A stretch of DNA of 64,000 nucleotides from Kalymmatonema hyalinum WJT4-NPBG1 (GTDB lineage: Bacteria; Cyanobacteriota; Cyanobacteriia; Cyanobacteriales; Nostocaceae). Positions 27,640 to 37,117 of the stretch are shown here, one piece after another (positions within the stretch are counted from its first letter, which is position 1; each line of letters starts with the position of its first letter). The notes under the pieces were generated by a model. That model searched no databases, was not told where the DNA came from, and saw only the letters and a program-made list of their open reading frames with translations. The position numbers and the translations under genes are program-made. The stretch covers positions 62,001 through 126,000 of the forward strand of contig JAHHIB010000002.1 of assembly GCA_019359075.1 (NCBI GenBank), read 5' to 3'.

Positions 27640-28569
27640 TTAAACACTGTCAACAGTTTTGTATTCTTGGTACTGCCTTCCAAGTAAACCTGAAAAAGTG
27701 CCTGCTCCCCTACATATGTGTAGCAGAGCTTTGATAAACATATGACGGCTCCAAATAATCGATAGTAGCAAAAGGAAGATTCCGTAAAGAATCAGTCCAC
27801 TCCCCTTTGCCATACGTACGGTTTGCACTTGCATTGAAGGCTCAAACTCTTTTTCACAAAAGCTGTGAGTACTCCAAGTGCGATAACCTCGTAGCAAAAC
27901 CCATTTTACGTTAGTGCGATATTTAGGTATCCATTCATGCACGAAAGCATCGTCTGCCCACACAATTTTATACCCCATATGGTAGAGGCGCATGAAAAGG
28001 TGGGAATCTTCTCCACCAGTGAGAGCGAAACGTTCGTCAAAAATTTTCTCTATTTTGCTCAAAACCTCAAAGCGGACAAGGACATTGTTGGTAAACGCAA
28101 CATGCCGTAGACTACCTGTAGGGTAACGGTTCGGCTCAAAAAACTTCCCTTTGACAACCCAATCAGGGACATCTTCGTCAACAAAGTGTGGTAAAACAGG
28201 TCCAGTTACCACATCTGCATTATACTTTTGCTGAACAAATAAAAGCTCATCTAGCCAAGATGGTTCGGGAACCTCGTCATCGTCTATGAAAGCGACAAAA
28301 TTTGCTTCTTTGCTCACAGAGGCGATCGCCCTATTTCGAGCGTAGGAAATACCACGAATAGGTTCAATGCAGTATTTCAGCGACCATTTGAAATCGTTCA
28401 CTTTCTCATAGTAAACTGAACTAGCTGAACCAGTTGAGTTATTATCAACAACAATCACCTCCAAGTTTGGAGTTTCACACTTACTAAAAGTCAGTTTATT
28501 GAGTCCATCGAGCAAGCGTTTTAATCCTTCAGGACGTTGATAAGTTGCCACGCACACAGAAATTAACAT
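27640..28569 (-). CDS. Family 2 glycosyltransferase
   Basis: 309 residues. The GT2 start ISVCVATYQRPEGLKRLLDGL, VIVVDNNSTGSA, and the metal motif FIDDDEVPEPSWL are all present, followed by LTGGEDSHLFMRLYHMG. A hydrophobic segment near residues 260-280 (GLILYGIFLLLLSIIW) may hold it at the membrane. It starts 5 bp after the stop of the polymerase gene, so the two are tightly coupled. Confidence 0.88.
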   Translation of the reverse strand: MLISVCVATYQRPEGLKRLLDGLNKLTFSKCETPNLEVIVVDNNSTGSASSVYYEKVNDFKWSLKYCIEPIRGISYARNRAIASVSKEANFVAFIDDDEVPEPSWLDELLFVQQKYNADVVTGPVLPHFVDEDVPDWVVKGKFFEPNRYPTGSLRHVAFTNNVLVRFEVLSKIEKIFDERFALTGGEDSHLFMRLYHMGYKIVWADDAFVHEWIPKYRTNVKWVLLRGYRTWSTHSFCEKEFEPSMQVQTVRMAKGSGLILYGIFLLLLSIIWSRHMFIKALLHICRGAGTFSGLLGRQYQEYKTVDSV

Positions 28570-28573
28570 CCTC

Positions 28574-29905
28574 TCACCTCAACTTAAAATTTTGTTGATT
28601 CGATGCTTCTCCCTCAATCCATTCTTCGTCTACATAAGAACCAGCATACCTGTAGAGTTTTGCTTGTTCATGCTCAAATGCCATTGAAAAAATTATTGAT
28701 ACATATAATATCCAAAAGATGGTGTTAGTTGATAAAAGAGAGCTTTCTGTGATGTTGTACATCAATAAAAATGAGAAATACATTAATGGCCATACTCCCT
28801 CTATTGTTCTCGTCATGCGTAACCAAACGACTCCTCGTACGCAAGCGATCGCATAGCTTATGAGAAAGACTATTAATCCTGATAAACCCAATTCTGCCAA
28901 CAAATCCATCACACCATTATGAGCGTTAGGACATTCCCACTCTAGGCGCTTCCAAACGTAAGCTGTGACTTCATGATCCCAGTCTATCCAAAAGGCATTA
29001 AATCCATAGCCAAACAAGGGACGTTCCGAGATGGTTTCGAGCATAGCTTCCCATATATCTGTGCGTCCTGTGAGAGTCAAATCCCTACCCAATGCAGTTG
29101 CTATAACTGGCAAATTATCGATCAGCAATGTAGACGTACTTCCTACCACAAGTACCAGAGCAATCATAAAAGGGACTACTTGGGTATATTTACCTCGCAA
29201 AGCCCTGTATAATGGCAAAAGAAGCATCATGGTCAGAAAAACAACTAAGGCTGTTTTTGAAGTTGAAAGTAGGATTAAAGCTGCTGATAGAACAAAACCA
29301 ACCCAAGCTACCCAACGGTGTTTACGGGAAACGATGGGGTTGCTAATGGCAAGTAATAGAAAGACTATGCCACTTAAGTTCATCAAGCGACCAAAGGTGT
29401 TTTTATGCGTGATCACACCTCGCCAAGCTCCCGCGTGAGCACCTCCTTCCTGAAACGTCATCAAACCATAAGATGGTAGTGCTATAGCAAACAAAATGCT
29501 CAGTACTATGATTATGCCGAATACCCAAGCTAATAACTGTAGTTGTTCTCTTAAGGTGTAGCGTACAGCTAGGTATACACCAAACAGGGTTGTTCCTAAC
29601 ATCATGAAGCTACGCCTCTGTGTAATGTCCGGTGCAACTGACCACAATACTGATGCAAGCACAATTCCCACAAGTAGCCAGATCCAAATGTTCTTCTGTG
29701 CAATGCGCACAAAACTCTTCCACCTTTGAACAATCAGCAAGAGTGTCGCTATGTAGATTCCGAGAAAAAGGATTGCAGTGTACGGGTCTTGGCTTAGATC
29801 AGCAGCATCTTCCTTTTCTAAAAGAACAGGTATCAAGGCAGTTGTAGAAAGAAAAAGAGTAAATACAACAAAAACCTTTTCGGTTATCCTTGATAGTCTG
29901 TGCAT
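28574..29905 (-). CDS. O-antigen ligase / Wzy-like polymerase
   Basis: 443 residues from ATG 29905 (TTG 29926 is an alternative). About ten to eleven hydrophobic helices. The large outer loop holds the Wzy_C-type region GRTDIWEAMLETISERPLFGYGFNAFW followed by CPNAHNGVMDLLAELG, where the Arg and His residues are the conserved ones of ligases and polymerases. In this cluster, beside Wzx-like and Wzc-like genes, polymerisation of lipid-linked repeat units is the likelier job. First gene of the minus-strand block. Confidence 0.87.
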   Translation of the reverse strand: MHRLSRITEKVFVVFTLFLSTTALIPVLLEKEDAADLSQDPYTAILFLGIYIATLLLIVQRWKSFVRIAQKNIWIWLLVGIVLASVLWSVAPDITQRRSFMMLGTTLFGVYLAVRYTLREQLQLLAWVFGIIIVLSILFAIALPSYGLMTFQEGGAHAGAWRGVITHKNTFGRLMNLSGIVFLLLAISNPIVSRKHRWVAWVGFVLSAALILLSTSKTALVVFLTMMLLLPLYRALRGKYTQVVPFMIALVLVVGSTSTLLIDNLPVIATALGRDLTLTGRTDIWEAMLETISERPLFGYGFNAFWIDWDHEVTAYVWKRLEWECPNAHNGVMDLLAELGLSGLIVFLISYAIACVRGVVWLRMTRTIEGVWPLMYFSFLLMYNITESSLLSTNTIFWILYVSIIFSMAFEHEQAKLYRYAGSYVDEEWIEGEASNQQNFKLR

Positions 29906-30434
29906 GGTAACTCTATATTCATTCAAATAGCTAAGCGTTGTCCAAAGAAAATTTTTCAGGTAGAAAAACTACTTATTGTATTTAATTTAGGATCTAAAAA
30001 AACCTACCGTAGAAAGATTATCCCATCTAATATCTCACACGGGTATGTCCAAAGAAATAATTTTGTATTAACTCCTGATTTTTGACTTTACTCAACCTTC
30101 ATTAGTAAGATTATTTTTATGAAATTTCTGTAAAGAAGAACGTATGATATGCGTAGCAAGATATGTTGGGGGTATCGGAAGTTAGCAAAAATCTGGTATG
30201 ATTTTTCCCTGAAGCAGGAAGTCCTTTGCCGAAGTAGAACTAACATAACCTATATAAATTTCGGGTGCAGAGTTTATAACAGCCTCTTTAACCGCATCTT
30301 GCTGGGTATTAGCTGTACTATCCTTAGAACACCGTACGTTCTAGCAAACGCAACACTATATACAGATAGTTATCCCGACTATTTTTATGCCAAGTTGGCA
30401 AAAATTAGCATCTAGGAAATAGATTGACACAATC
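29906..30434. promoter_or_regulatory. Divergent control region of the exopolysaccharide cluster
   Basis: About 530 bp separate the start of the minus-strand block from the start of the Wzc-like gene. The 88-codon frame inside (30149-30415) has no family features and is probably not a gene. The length of this gap suggests regulated promoters for both halves; no specific operator could be identified. Confidence 0.5.
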
Positions 30435-32780
30435 ATGTATTCAACAGATTTGAATGGGAAGCAGATGCCAACTAAGGAACAAAGCTTGCAGCAACTGAGA
30501 AATCCCAATACTGTATTGAGAGAACCGTATTTGTCCTGGAGAAGACCAGAAAGCGAACAAGAAAGTACGGGTTTAAATCAGATTTTCTCTGTTGTACGTC
30601 GTCGGATAGGTTTGATTGCTAGTACAACAGTTATTCTCACTACGCTGGCTGTTGCTTTCTCCGCAACTCGAACTCCAAAGTATGAAGGCAAGTTTCAGAT
30701 ATTAGTTGAACCTCTAAAAAGTGCTGATAGTGAATTACTGCTTTTACTGTCGGAAACACTGAAGCAAAATGTCAACGAAATCACAAAACAGAATAAAACA
30801 GAATTGGATTATCAGGCTTTGGTGGAGGTTTTGAAGAGCCCAAAGCTGATAAATCCAGTTGTTCAAGACCTGAAAAACCGATATCCAGAAATTAATTATG
30901 ACCAACTTGTTGCCAGTAGTGCGTCTGGCAAAGTGTCTCCGGATCAAGTAGGCACGCTGCATATCAGCCGCATAGGCAAAGGTAAGGAGCTATCAAGAGT
31001 CATAGAGGTTCGCTATCGAGAATCCGATCCGAAAAAAATCGAGTATGTCTTGGATCGGGTATCAGAAGCATATCAAAACTACAGTAAAGAACAGCAGCAA
31101 ACGAACTTACGCCAGGGAATAAAATTCGTTGAGCAGCAGATTCCCAAAATGCGGCTGCGGGTGAATACACTTCAAGGACAAATGCAAGTGTTTCAACAGA
31201 AGCACAGTATGTTCAACCCTGAACTTCAAGGGCAACAACTGCTCACCAGAGTTGATCAACTCAAAGCACAGCGGATAGAAACCGAGCGAAGGCTGGCTGA
31301 GTTTAAGTCACTTTCTGCTTCTTTGCAAAAGCAGTTGGCAATGTCAGAAAATACAGCGATCGCAGCATCAGCCTTGAGTGAATCACCGCAGTATCAGCAA
31401 ACACTCACTCGTCTGCGAGAGGTAGAAACAAAAATTGCCATAGAGTCAGCTCGTGTGACTGAAAACAACCCAATAATGGTGAATTTGCGCGAACAACGGC
31501 AGAAACTGCTACCTTTAGTGCAGCAAGAAGCAAAACTAGCATTAGGAAGCAACGCATCTTCCTCTAGTGTGCTCCCTTCCCAAGTAGGAGTTTATCAAAA
31601 CTCAGTTCGGCGTGACCTGATCAAACAACTAGCTGATAGCGCCAACCAAATTCAATTGTTACAAACCAGCCTCCAAGCTAATAACAAAGCAACACTGGAG
31701 GTTAATCAACAAATTCAGCAATATCCAGCCCTTTCACGTCAGTACGCCAATTTGCAAAGGGAATTGCAAGTTTCTACCGACACCCTTAACCAGCTTTTAG
31801 GCAAGCAAGAAGCACTGCGAGTAGACGCTGCTCAACACGATGTCCCATGGGAAGTGATTATGCCAGCGACACTTCCACGAAACAAAATTGGTGAACTCGT
31901 ACCAGTAGGACTTAATACTGAGCGTAACATTGCCTTGGGAGGAGTTGCAGGTTTACTCTTAGGAACTCTAGCTGCTTTCATGCTCGAGAATTCGCAAAAC
32001 GTCTTTCATGATCCAGAGGAAGCCAAACGTGCAACTAAACTGCCAATTCTTGGGGTTATTCCTTATCACAAAAAAGTCAAACACGCGATTTTTCAAACTG
32101 ATAAAGAATTAGCTTCTGCAGATCAAAAAGGCAAATATCGATTTTTGCCAACTGTAAAAGCAAAAACTCAGGAGTATAAAACAACTGCTTTTACAGAAGC
32201 TTTTTGCTCTCTTTATAACAGGATAAACTCTTTCAAGTCTGAGGCTTCTATCCGCTCAATAGTAGTCACATCAGCTACAAGTGGGGATGGTAAGTCTACA
32301 GTAGCAGCCAACTTAGCAAAGATAGCTGCTCAAGCAGGTCAGAAAGTGCTATTAGTAGACGCCAATTTACGTCATCCCCAGGTACATTATGCAATCGGTT
32401 TAGTCAATACTAAGGGACTGAGCGAGGTACTTTCCCAAGGTATAGATTTTAGTGAGGTTGTTGGACAAGCGCTTAGAGAAGAAAATCTTTTTGTCGTGAC
32501 TGCTGGTGAGACGCCAGAAAATCCTACAAAACTATTTTCTTCTCAAAGAATGGAGAATTTTGTCGAGCGAACCCATACAAACTATGATTTGGTTATCTAT
32601 GATGCACCACATATCATGGGACTTTTAGACACAAGCATCCTAGCAAACCGTGTAGATGCAGTTTTGATGGTTGCAGGACTTGGTAAAACAGTTCGTCCTT
32701 GCTTGCAACAAGCGTTGGAAGAATTGAAAGCTGCTCGGGCTTCAGTATTAGGTATAGTAGCTGATACCATTGAACGGTAG
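30435..32780 (+). CDS. Wzc/GumC-like polysaccharide co-polymerase with BY-kinase domain
   Basis: 781 residues. First membrane helix near residues 55-75 (IGLIASTTVILTTLAVAFSA), then a long periplasmic coiled coil rich in Gln, second helix near 500-515 (GGVAGLLLGTLAAFML), then a cytoplasmic kinase. Walker A' TSGDGKST has Lys620; LLVDANLRHP is Walker A'-associated and VIYDAPH is Walker B. The C-terminus ends IVADTIER with no Tyr cluster, so the usual autophosphorylated tail is missing. It should control chain length and export of the polymer together with the flippase and polymerase. First gene of the plus-strand half. Confidence 0.9.
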   Translation: MYSTDLNGKQMPTKEQSLQQLRNPNTVLREPYLSWRRPESEQESTGLNQIFSVVRRRIGLIASTTVILTTLAVAFSATRTPKYEGKFQILVEPLKSADSELLLLLSETLKQNVNEITKQNKTELDYQALVEVLKSPKLINPVVQDLKNRYPEINYDQLVASSASGKVSPDQVGTLHISRIGKGKELSRVIEVRYRESDPKKIEYVLDRVSEAYQNYSKEQQQTNLRQGIKFVEQQIPKMRLRVNTLQGQMQVFQQKHSMFNPELQGQQLLTRVDQLKAQRIETERRLAEFKSLSASLQKQLAMSENTAIAASALSESPQYQQTLTRLREVETKIAIESARVTENNPIMVNLREQRQKLLPLVQQEAKLALGSNASSSSVLPSQVGVYQNSVRRDLIKQLADSANQIQLLQTSLQANNKATLEVNQQIQQYPALSRQYANLQRELQVSTDTLNQLLGKQEALRVDAAQHDVPWEVIMPATLPRNKIGELVPVGLNTERNIALGGVAGLLLGTLAAFMLENSQNVFHDPEEAKRATKLPILGVIPYHKKVKHAIFQTDKELASADQKGKYRFLPTVKAKTQEYKTTAFTEAFCSLYNRINSFKSEASIRSIVVTSATSGDGKSTVAANLAKIAAQAGQKVLLVDANLRHPQVHYAIGLVNTKGLSEVLSQGIDFSEVVGQALREENLFVVTAGETPENPTKLFSSQRMENFVERTHTNYDLVIYDAPHIMGLLDTSILANRVDAVLMVAGLGKTVRPCLQQALEELKAARASVLGIVADTIER

Positions 32781-32890
32781 CTATAGCAATCCTAATTCAT
32801 TCGTGAAAATTATTTTGGGTACGAATCACGTAGACAGGAAGTGGCGTGCCGAAGGCGAGTGCGTGTCTGTTAGGACAAGGCTAGGACACA

Positions 32891-32926
32891 AAGAGCAAAA
32901 AGAGCAAAAAGAGCAAAAAGAGCAAA
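32891..32926. repeat. Four tandem copies of a 9-bp repeat
   Basis: AAGAGCAAA is repeated four times without interruption in the gap between the Wzc-like and Wzx-like genes. Such short arrays vary in copy number between strains. Confidence 0.85.
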
Positions 32927-33030
32927 AAGAGAGATTTTCATAAATCATTGAGGACTGCTATAGTAGCAAACAGTGGCGAAAATGTTACTATTTGTTCTTT
33001 TAAAGAATAGTAGGGAGTTCAAATAATCCC

Positions 33031-34299
33031 GTGATAAGTCTTATTAAGAAAAAACTCTCCAGTCAATTCATTCGCAATGTTGGCTGGCTGAGTATCTCAG
33101 AGATAACCTACAGAGTCTTGCGTTTAGGATTAGTCGTCATTATTGCGCGGTTTTTGACCCCATACGACTACGGTCTCGGTGCAATTGTGATGACAGTTCG
33201 TGAGTTTTCCATCACATTTTCAGACATAGGTATAGGAGCAAAGATTATTCAGACTGAAGAAGAAGAATTAGAGGGTTTATGTAACTCTGCATATTGGTTA
33301 AATTGGGTAGTTTTTTTCGGTTTGTTTCTTATTCAAAGCATTGCAGCTTTCCCTATTGGTTGGTTTTATAAAAGTAATGATATTATCCTGCCAATTATTG
33401 TTTCAGGGGTTGCTTATTTAGTTTGGCCTATATCTGTTATCCAAAAGACTCTTATACAAAGAGAGAACCGTTTGAAAGTTATCGCTATCACTGATAGTGT
33501 TCAAAATTTTGTTGGTAGCATACTAACTGCAGTATTTGCTGTTTCAGGTATGGGTGTATGGTCATTCGTCTTACCAGCAGTTTTGGCAGCACCTATAGAA
33601 ACATTAGTATATTACTACGTTCATCCTTGGCGTTTGACCACAGGATTTACCACAAGAAATTGGAGTGTTATTCTAAATTTTGGTAAAAATATTCTTGGTG
33701 TTTCGTTATTAAGAACATTAAGAAACAACTTGGATTATTTAATAGTTGGTCGGTTTATAAGCATTAAAGAATTAGGAATATACTTCTTTGGTTTCAACGC
33801 TGGGTTAGGAATTAGTTTAAGCTTTATCAATGCTATTAATTCAGCAATTTTACCTCATTTGTGTGCATCTCGGTCAGAATGGTCTGAATTCAAGAGAGCT
33901 TACTGGGGTAGTATAAAAACTATTAGCTTTACCATTGTTCCTTTTGTTCTCCTTCAATCGAGTTTGGCTCATTTTTACGTACCAGTTGTTTTTGGTCAAA
34001 AGTGGGAAGCTGCCATTCCTATTGTGATACTGATTTGTTTATCGGCAATTCCACGACCTTTTGCAGATGCAGCCTCACAGTTACTAGTAGCTATTGGGAA
34101 ACCTCATTTAGACCTGCGCTGGAATGTAATATTTACTTTCGTATTTACAATGGCAATCCTGATAGGAGTTCATTGGAAACTTTATGGGATGGAAGTCTAT
34201 GGGGTAGCTGCATCTGTCTTAATAGTTCATCTTATTTTCCTGCCTCTTTTTACATTGTGGGCTACACGTTATGTTTTCCCTAAAGATCAAAAGATATAG
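33031..34299 (+). CDS. Wzx-like oligosaccharide flippase
   Basis: 422 residues from GTG 33031; no in-frame ATG occurs near the start. About twelve hydrophobic helices. It begins with a short basic region (LIKKKLSSQFIRN), and the segment RVLRLGLVVIIARFLTPYDYGLGAIV is typical of the MOP-superfamily polysaccharide exporters. It should flip undecaprenyl-linked repeat units to the outer face for polymerisation. The gene lies between the co-polymerase and a GT2, matching a Wzx/Wzy-dependent route. Confidence 0.88.
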   Translation: MISLIKKKLSSQFIRNVGWLSISEITYRVLRLGLVVIIARFLTPYDYGLGAIVMTVREFSITFSDIGIGAKIIQTEEEELEGLCNSAYWLNWVVFFGLFLIQSIAAFPIGWFYKSNDIILPIIVSGVAYLVWPISVIQKTLIQRENRLKVIAITDSVQNFVGSILTAVFAVSGMGVWSFVLPAVLAAPIETLVYYYVHPWRLTTGFTTRNWSVILNFGKNILGVSLLRTLRNNLDYLIVGRFISIKELGIYFFGFNAGLGISLSFINAINSAILPHLCASRSEWSEFKRAYWGSIKTISFTIVPFVLLQSSLAHFYVPVVFGQKWEAAIPIVILICLSAIPRPFADAASQLLVAIGKPHLDLRWNVIFTFVFTMAILIGVHWKLYGMEVYGVAASVLIVHLIFLPLFTLWATRYVFPKDQKI

Positions 34300-34308
34300 T
34301 GTATTGTT

Positions 34309-35367
34309 ATGAAAAAAATTTCTGTCATTATTCCAGTTTATAAAGTTGAGAAATATGTAGCAGCCACTGTAGAATCAGTTCTGGCTCAAACATACAAAAA
34401 CTTTGAGTTGCTGATCATTGATGATGGCTCTCCTGATAAAAGTATAGAAATTTGTCAGCAATTTACAGACAACAGAATTAAAATTATTCGGCAGGAAAAT
34501 CGGGGGGTAGCTGCTGCGCGTAACACTGGTATTCGTCATGCTCAAGGGGAATATTTGGCTTTTTTAGATGCAGATGACTTATGGACACCAGAAAAGTTAG
34601 CAAAACATGTTGAGCATCTGGATAACTCACCAACAGTAGGGGTAAGTTTTTGTCGCTCTGCTTTTATCGATGAATTAGGGGAACCTTTGGGCATTTATCA
34701 GATAACCAAGCTCAAAGAAATTACTCCACTTGATTTACTTTGTCGTACTCCAATTGGGAATGGTTCGGTGCCGGTAATTCGGCGAGAAACGCTGGGAGAT
34801 ATTGCATTTCAAGATAATCTTTACGGCTCGGTAGAAAACTTTTATTTTGATGATGATAGGCAACTGCACCCTTCAGAAGACGTGGAATGTTGGCTGCGGA
34901 TTGCAATCAAAACCAAATGGCTAATTGACGGAATTCCAGAAGCTTTGACACTGTATCGAGTCAATTCACAGGGATTTTCAGCTCAACTGGTTAAAAAGTT
35001 AAATTCTTGGGAAAGGATGCTGGAAAAAGCACACGCCTACGTACACCCAAAGTCAATGGCTGAGTGGGAAAACATAGCTATGGCTTATCAATTGCGGCAT
35101 TTGGCTCGAAGAGCAGTCACTTTGGAAGCCGGTTCAACAGCTGTCCAGTTTGCCCATCGAGCCTTATCTATCTACTGGCGCATCCTACTGGAAGAACCAC
35201 GCCGTACGCTGATCACCTTAGCGGCTGCCTATTTTCTCTGGCTAATGCCAAAACCGCTTTACCGTCAAATCCAGTCGCTCGCTTTAAAAATTACCGGAGC
35301 TAGTCAAAAACGCCGTATTTTGCAAGAAGAATCGCTTAAGAATCCTCCTAGCCTTCAGCTATCCTAA
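34309..35367 (+). CDS. Family 2 glycosyltransferase
   Basis: 352 residues, nine bases after the flippase stop. The GT2 domain is complete: ISVIIPVYKVEKYV, LLIIDDGSPDKS, and the metal site YLAFLDADDLWTPEKL. A C-terminal hydrophobic stretch (LITLAAAYFLWLMP) is a probable membrane contact. It adds one sugar of the repeat unit; which one is unknown. Confidence 0.9.
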   Translation: MKKISVIIPVYKVEKYVAATVESVLAQTYKNFELLIIDDGSPDKSIEICQQFTDNRIKIIRQENRGVAAARNTGIRHAQGEYLAFLDADDLWTPEKLAKHVEHLDNSPTVGVSFCRSAFIDELGEPLGIYQITKLKEITPLDLLCRTPIGNGSVPVIRRETLGDIAFQDNLYGSVENFYFDDDRQLHPSEDVECWLRIAIKTKWLIDGIPEALTLYRVNSQGFSAQLVKKLNSWERMLEKAHAYVHPKSMAEWENIAMAYQLRHLARRAVTLEAGSTAVQFAHRALSIYWRILLEEPRRTLITLAAAYFLWLMPKPLYRQIQSLALKITGASQKRRILQEESLKNPPSLQLS

Positions 35368-35446
35368 CGCTGTTTTATGACTCTCATCAACGTTGTGGTC
35401 GAGGAGCCACTTATACAAGCTCCCCGTTCATATGTTGATCAAGCAA

Positions 35447-36388
35447 CTAACCTAAATTTCCAACCGCTTCAGCAACCAGCTGCGAGACGAAGGGCAAAAT
35501 AGCTTGGTTTTTTGCATTCGCTTTCCCGTCAGTAAATACAACTAGAAGATAGGGACGCTTACCCGGTATTTCTATATACGCAGCGTCATGGCGAACTTGA
35601 CTTGTCCAACCTGCCTTTGACCAAATTTGTGCTTCTTCGGGAAGCGCACCACCCAAAAAGCCTGTCACTTGGTCTTCTTCAACATCTTTTGGCAAATCAT
35701 CCGGCTGAAGACTGCGTTTGATCAAAGTCATCATCGCTTGCGATCGCCCACTCGACACCGCTACACCACCAACAATACTGTGTAGCAATCTAGCGGTAGC
35801 ATTTGTCGTCAGCATATTGCGGTTATCTAGCAACTCTCCCACAAAAGCCCGTTCGCGTCCATAAGGTCCATCACACCAAGTTTTTTGGCAGACATTTATC
35901 GTTTCCATATCCGACCAACCCAGAGACTGGTAATAGCGGTTAACGATATTGCGCTGCTGCTTCCAGGTTTCAAATGGTCCTGGTGATAATTCTGGTCCGG
36001 AAGTCGTTCCACTGAGAATATCTATAACTAAACTAGTCGCATCATTGCTGGAATCAACAATCATATCGCGCATAGCTCTTTCCAACTCCTTTGAAGTGGA
36101 AATCATGCCTTTCTCCAGCCATTCGTTGACTGCTACTAAGTAAAACAGCTTCACCACACTTGCAGGATAAATTCGTTCCACTCCCCGATAAGTGAAACCA
36201 CGGACTGGGTGGTTCCAAAAAGCATCTGGAGTTAAAGCGCCACCCGTGTTTACGAGTACAGGGGGATCATAGACAATCCAAGTCAAAGCAATTTGGTTGC
36301 GAGCTAAAGTTGGAAATGCTGCCCAAGTTGCTTCTAAAATGCCATTACCAAGTTTTTCAAGTTGTTCGTCTTTGTTGAAGAAATTCAT
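35447..36388 (-). CDS. Class A beta-lactamase-like serine hydrolase
   Basis: 313 residues. Active-site Ser lies in ASVVKLF (SxxK), followed by a SxN-type motif in DSSNDATS and a KxG-type motif in SKAGWTS, the three elements of penicillin-recognising enzymes. No signal peptide is visible, which is unusual because these enzymes act in the periplasm. It may therefore be a cytoplasmic peptidase-like enzyme rather than a resistance enzyme. It stands start to start, 12 bp apart, with the NlpC/P60 gene. Confidence 0.8.
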   Translation of the reverse strand: MNFFNKDEQLEKLGNGILEATWAAFPTLARNQIALTWIVYDPPVLVNTGGALTPDAFWNHPVRGFTYRGVERIYPASVVKLFYLVAVNEWLEKGMISTSKELERAMRDMIVDSSNDATSLVIDILSGTTSGPELSPGPFETWKQQRNIVNRYYQSLGWSDMETINVCQKTWCDGPYGRERAFVGELLDNRNMLTTNATARLLHSIVGGVAVSSGRSQAMMTLIKRSLQPDDLPKDVEEDQVTGFLGGALPEEAQIWSKAGWTSQVRHDAAYIEIPGKRPYLLVVFTDGKANAKNQAILPFVSQLVAEAVGNLG

Positions 36389-36400
36389 TGTTGTTCAAAG

Positions 36401-37102
36401 ATGTCCTCTAATCTAGAATTCAAAATACAAAATTTCAAATCGGGTGAGTACCAGTGCCTAGCTGACCTGAACATATATGATTCTCCCAGTTGTCAGCGAC
36501 TGGCAACTCAAGCTGCAACTGGGCGACATTTGTGGGTGAGATCAAACTACCAGGATTGTGCAGTTGAGGTGCGTTTGTCTGAGGATGACTATCCAGGATG
36601 GCTGTCGCTTTCAGATTTGAGTTTGTTACAACCATGCACTGTACCTTATAAAGCGAAAAGATTTTCTGAATCTGAGATTAAAAAACGATTGCCAGAGGTG
36701 ATAGCGTTTACCCAAAAAGCTATGCAACAGCCAAATTATTACCTTTGGGGTGGTACGGTAGGACCAAATTACGATTGTTCGGGATTGATGCAAGCAGCGT
36801 TCGCTTCGGTAGATCTTCGCATACCCAGAGATGCCTATCAGCAGGAAGCTTTCACCCAACCGATTGCTATTACAGAATTACAACCAGGTGATCTCGTGTT
36901 CTTTGGTTCCCAAAAAGCAACTCATGTGGGACTCTATTTAGGGAATGACTGCTACATCCATAGTTCCGGGAAAGATAAAGGGCGTAATGGGATTGCCATT
37001 GACTCTCTTTCGGAACAAGAAGATGAGATCAGTCAGTCATATTACCAGCAACTGCGCGGTGCTGGAAGAGTGGTCAAGAGTTACGAACCTCAACAACGCT
37101 GA
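36401..37102 (+). CDS. NlpC/P60 gamma-D-glutamyl-L-diamino-acid endopeptidase with SH3b domain
   Basis: 233 residues from ATG 36401. An N-terminal SH3b-like region (to ~residue 95) precedes the NlpC/P60 peptidase: catalytic Cys in NYDCSGLMQAAF, His in THVGLYLG, and a third residue in HSSGKD. The arrangement matches the structurally characterised Nostoc/Anabaena enzymes, which cut murein peptides after gamma-D-Glu. As in those enzymes, there is no signal peptide, which fits murein-peptide recycling in the cytoplasm. It is divergent from the beta-lactamase-like gene, so their promoters must overlap the opposite coding regions. Confidence 0.88.
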   Translation: MSSNLEFKIQNFKSGEYQCLADLNIYDSPSCQRLATQAATGRHLWVRSNYQDCAVEVRLSEDDYPGWLSLSDLSLLQPCTVPYKAKRFSESEIKKRLPEVIAFTQKAMQQPNYYLWGGTVGPNYDCSGLMQAAFASVDLRIPRDAYQQEAFTQPIAITELQPGDLVFFGSQKATHVGLYLGNDCYIHSSGKDKGRNGIAIDSLSEQEDEISQSYYQQLRGAGRVVKSYEPQQR

Positions 37103-37117
37103 GAATAAAAGAGGAAT

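Noticed and set aside
30149..30415. 88-codon frame in the divergent region of the polysaccharide cluster
   Set aside because: No ribosome site and no family features; better explained as control region.
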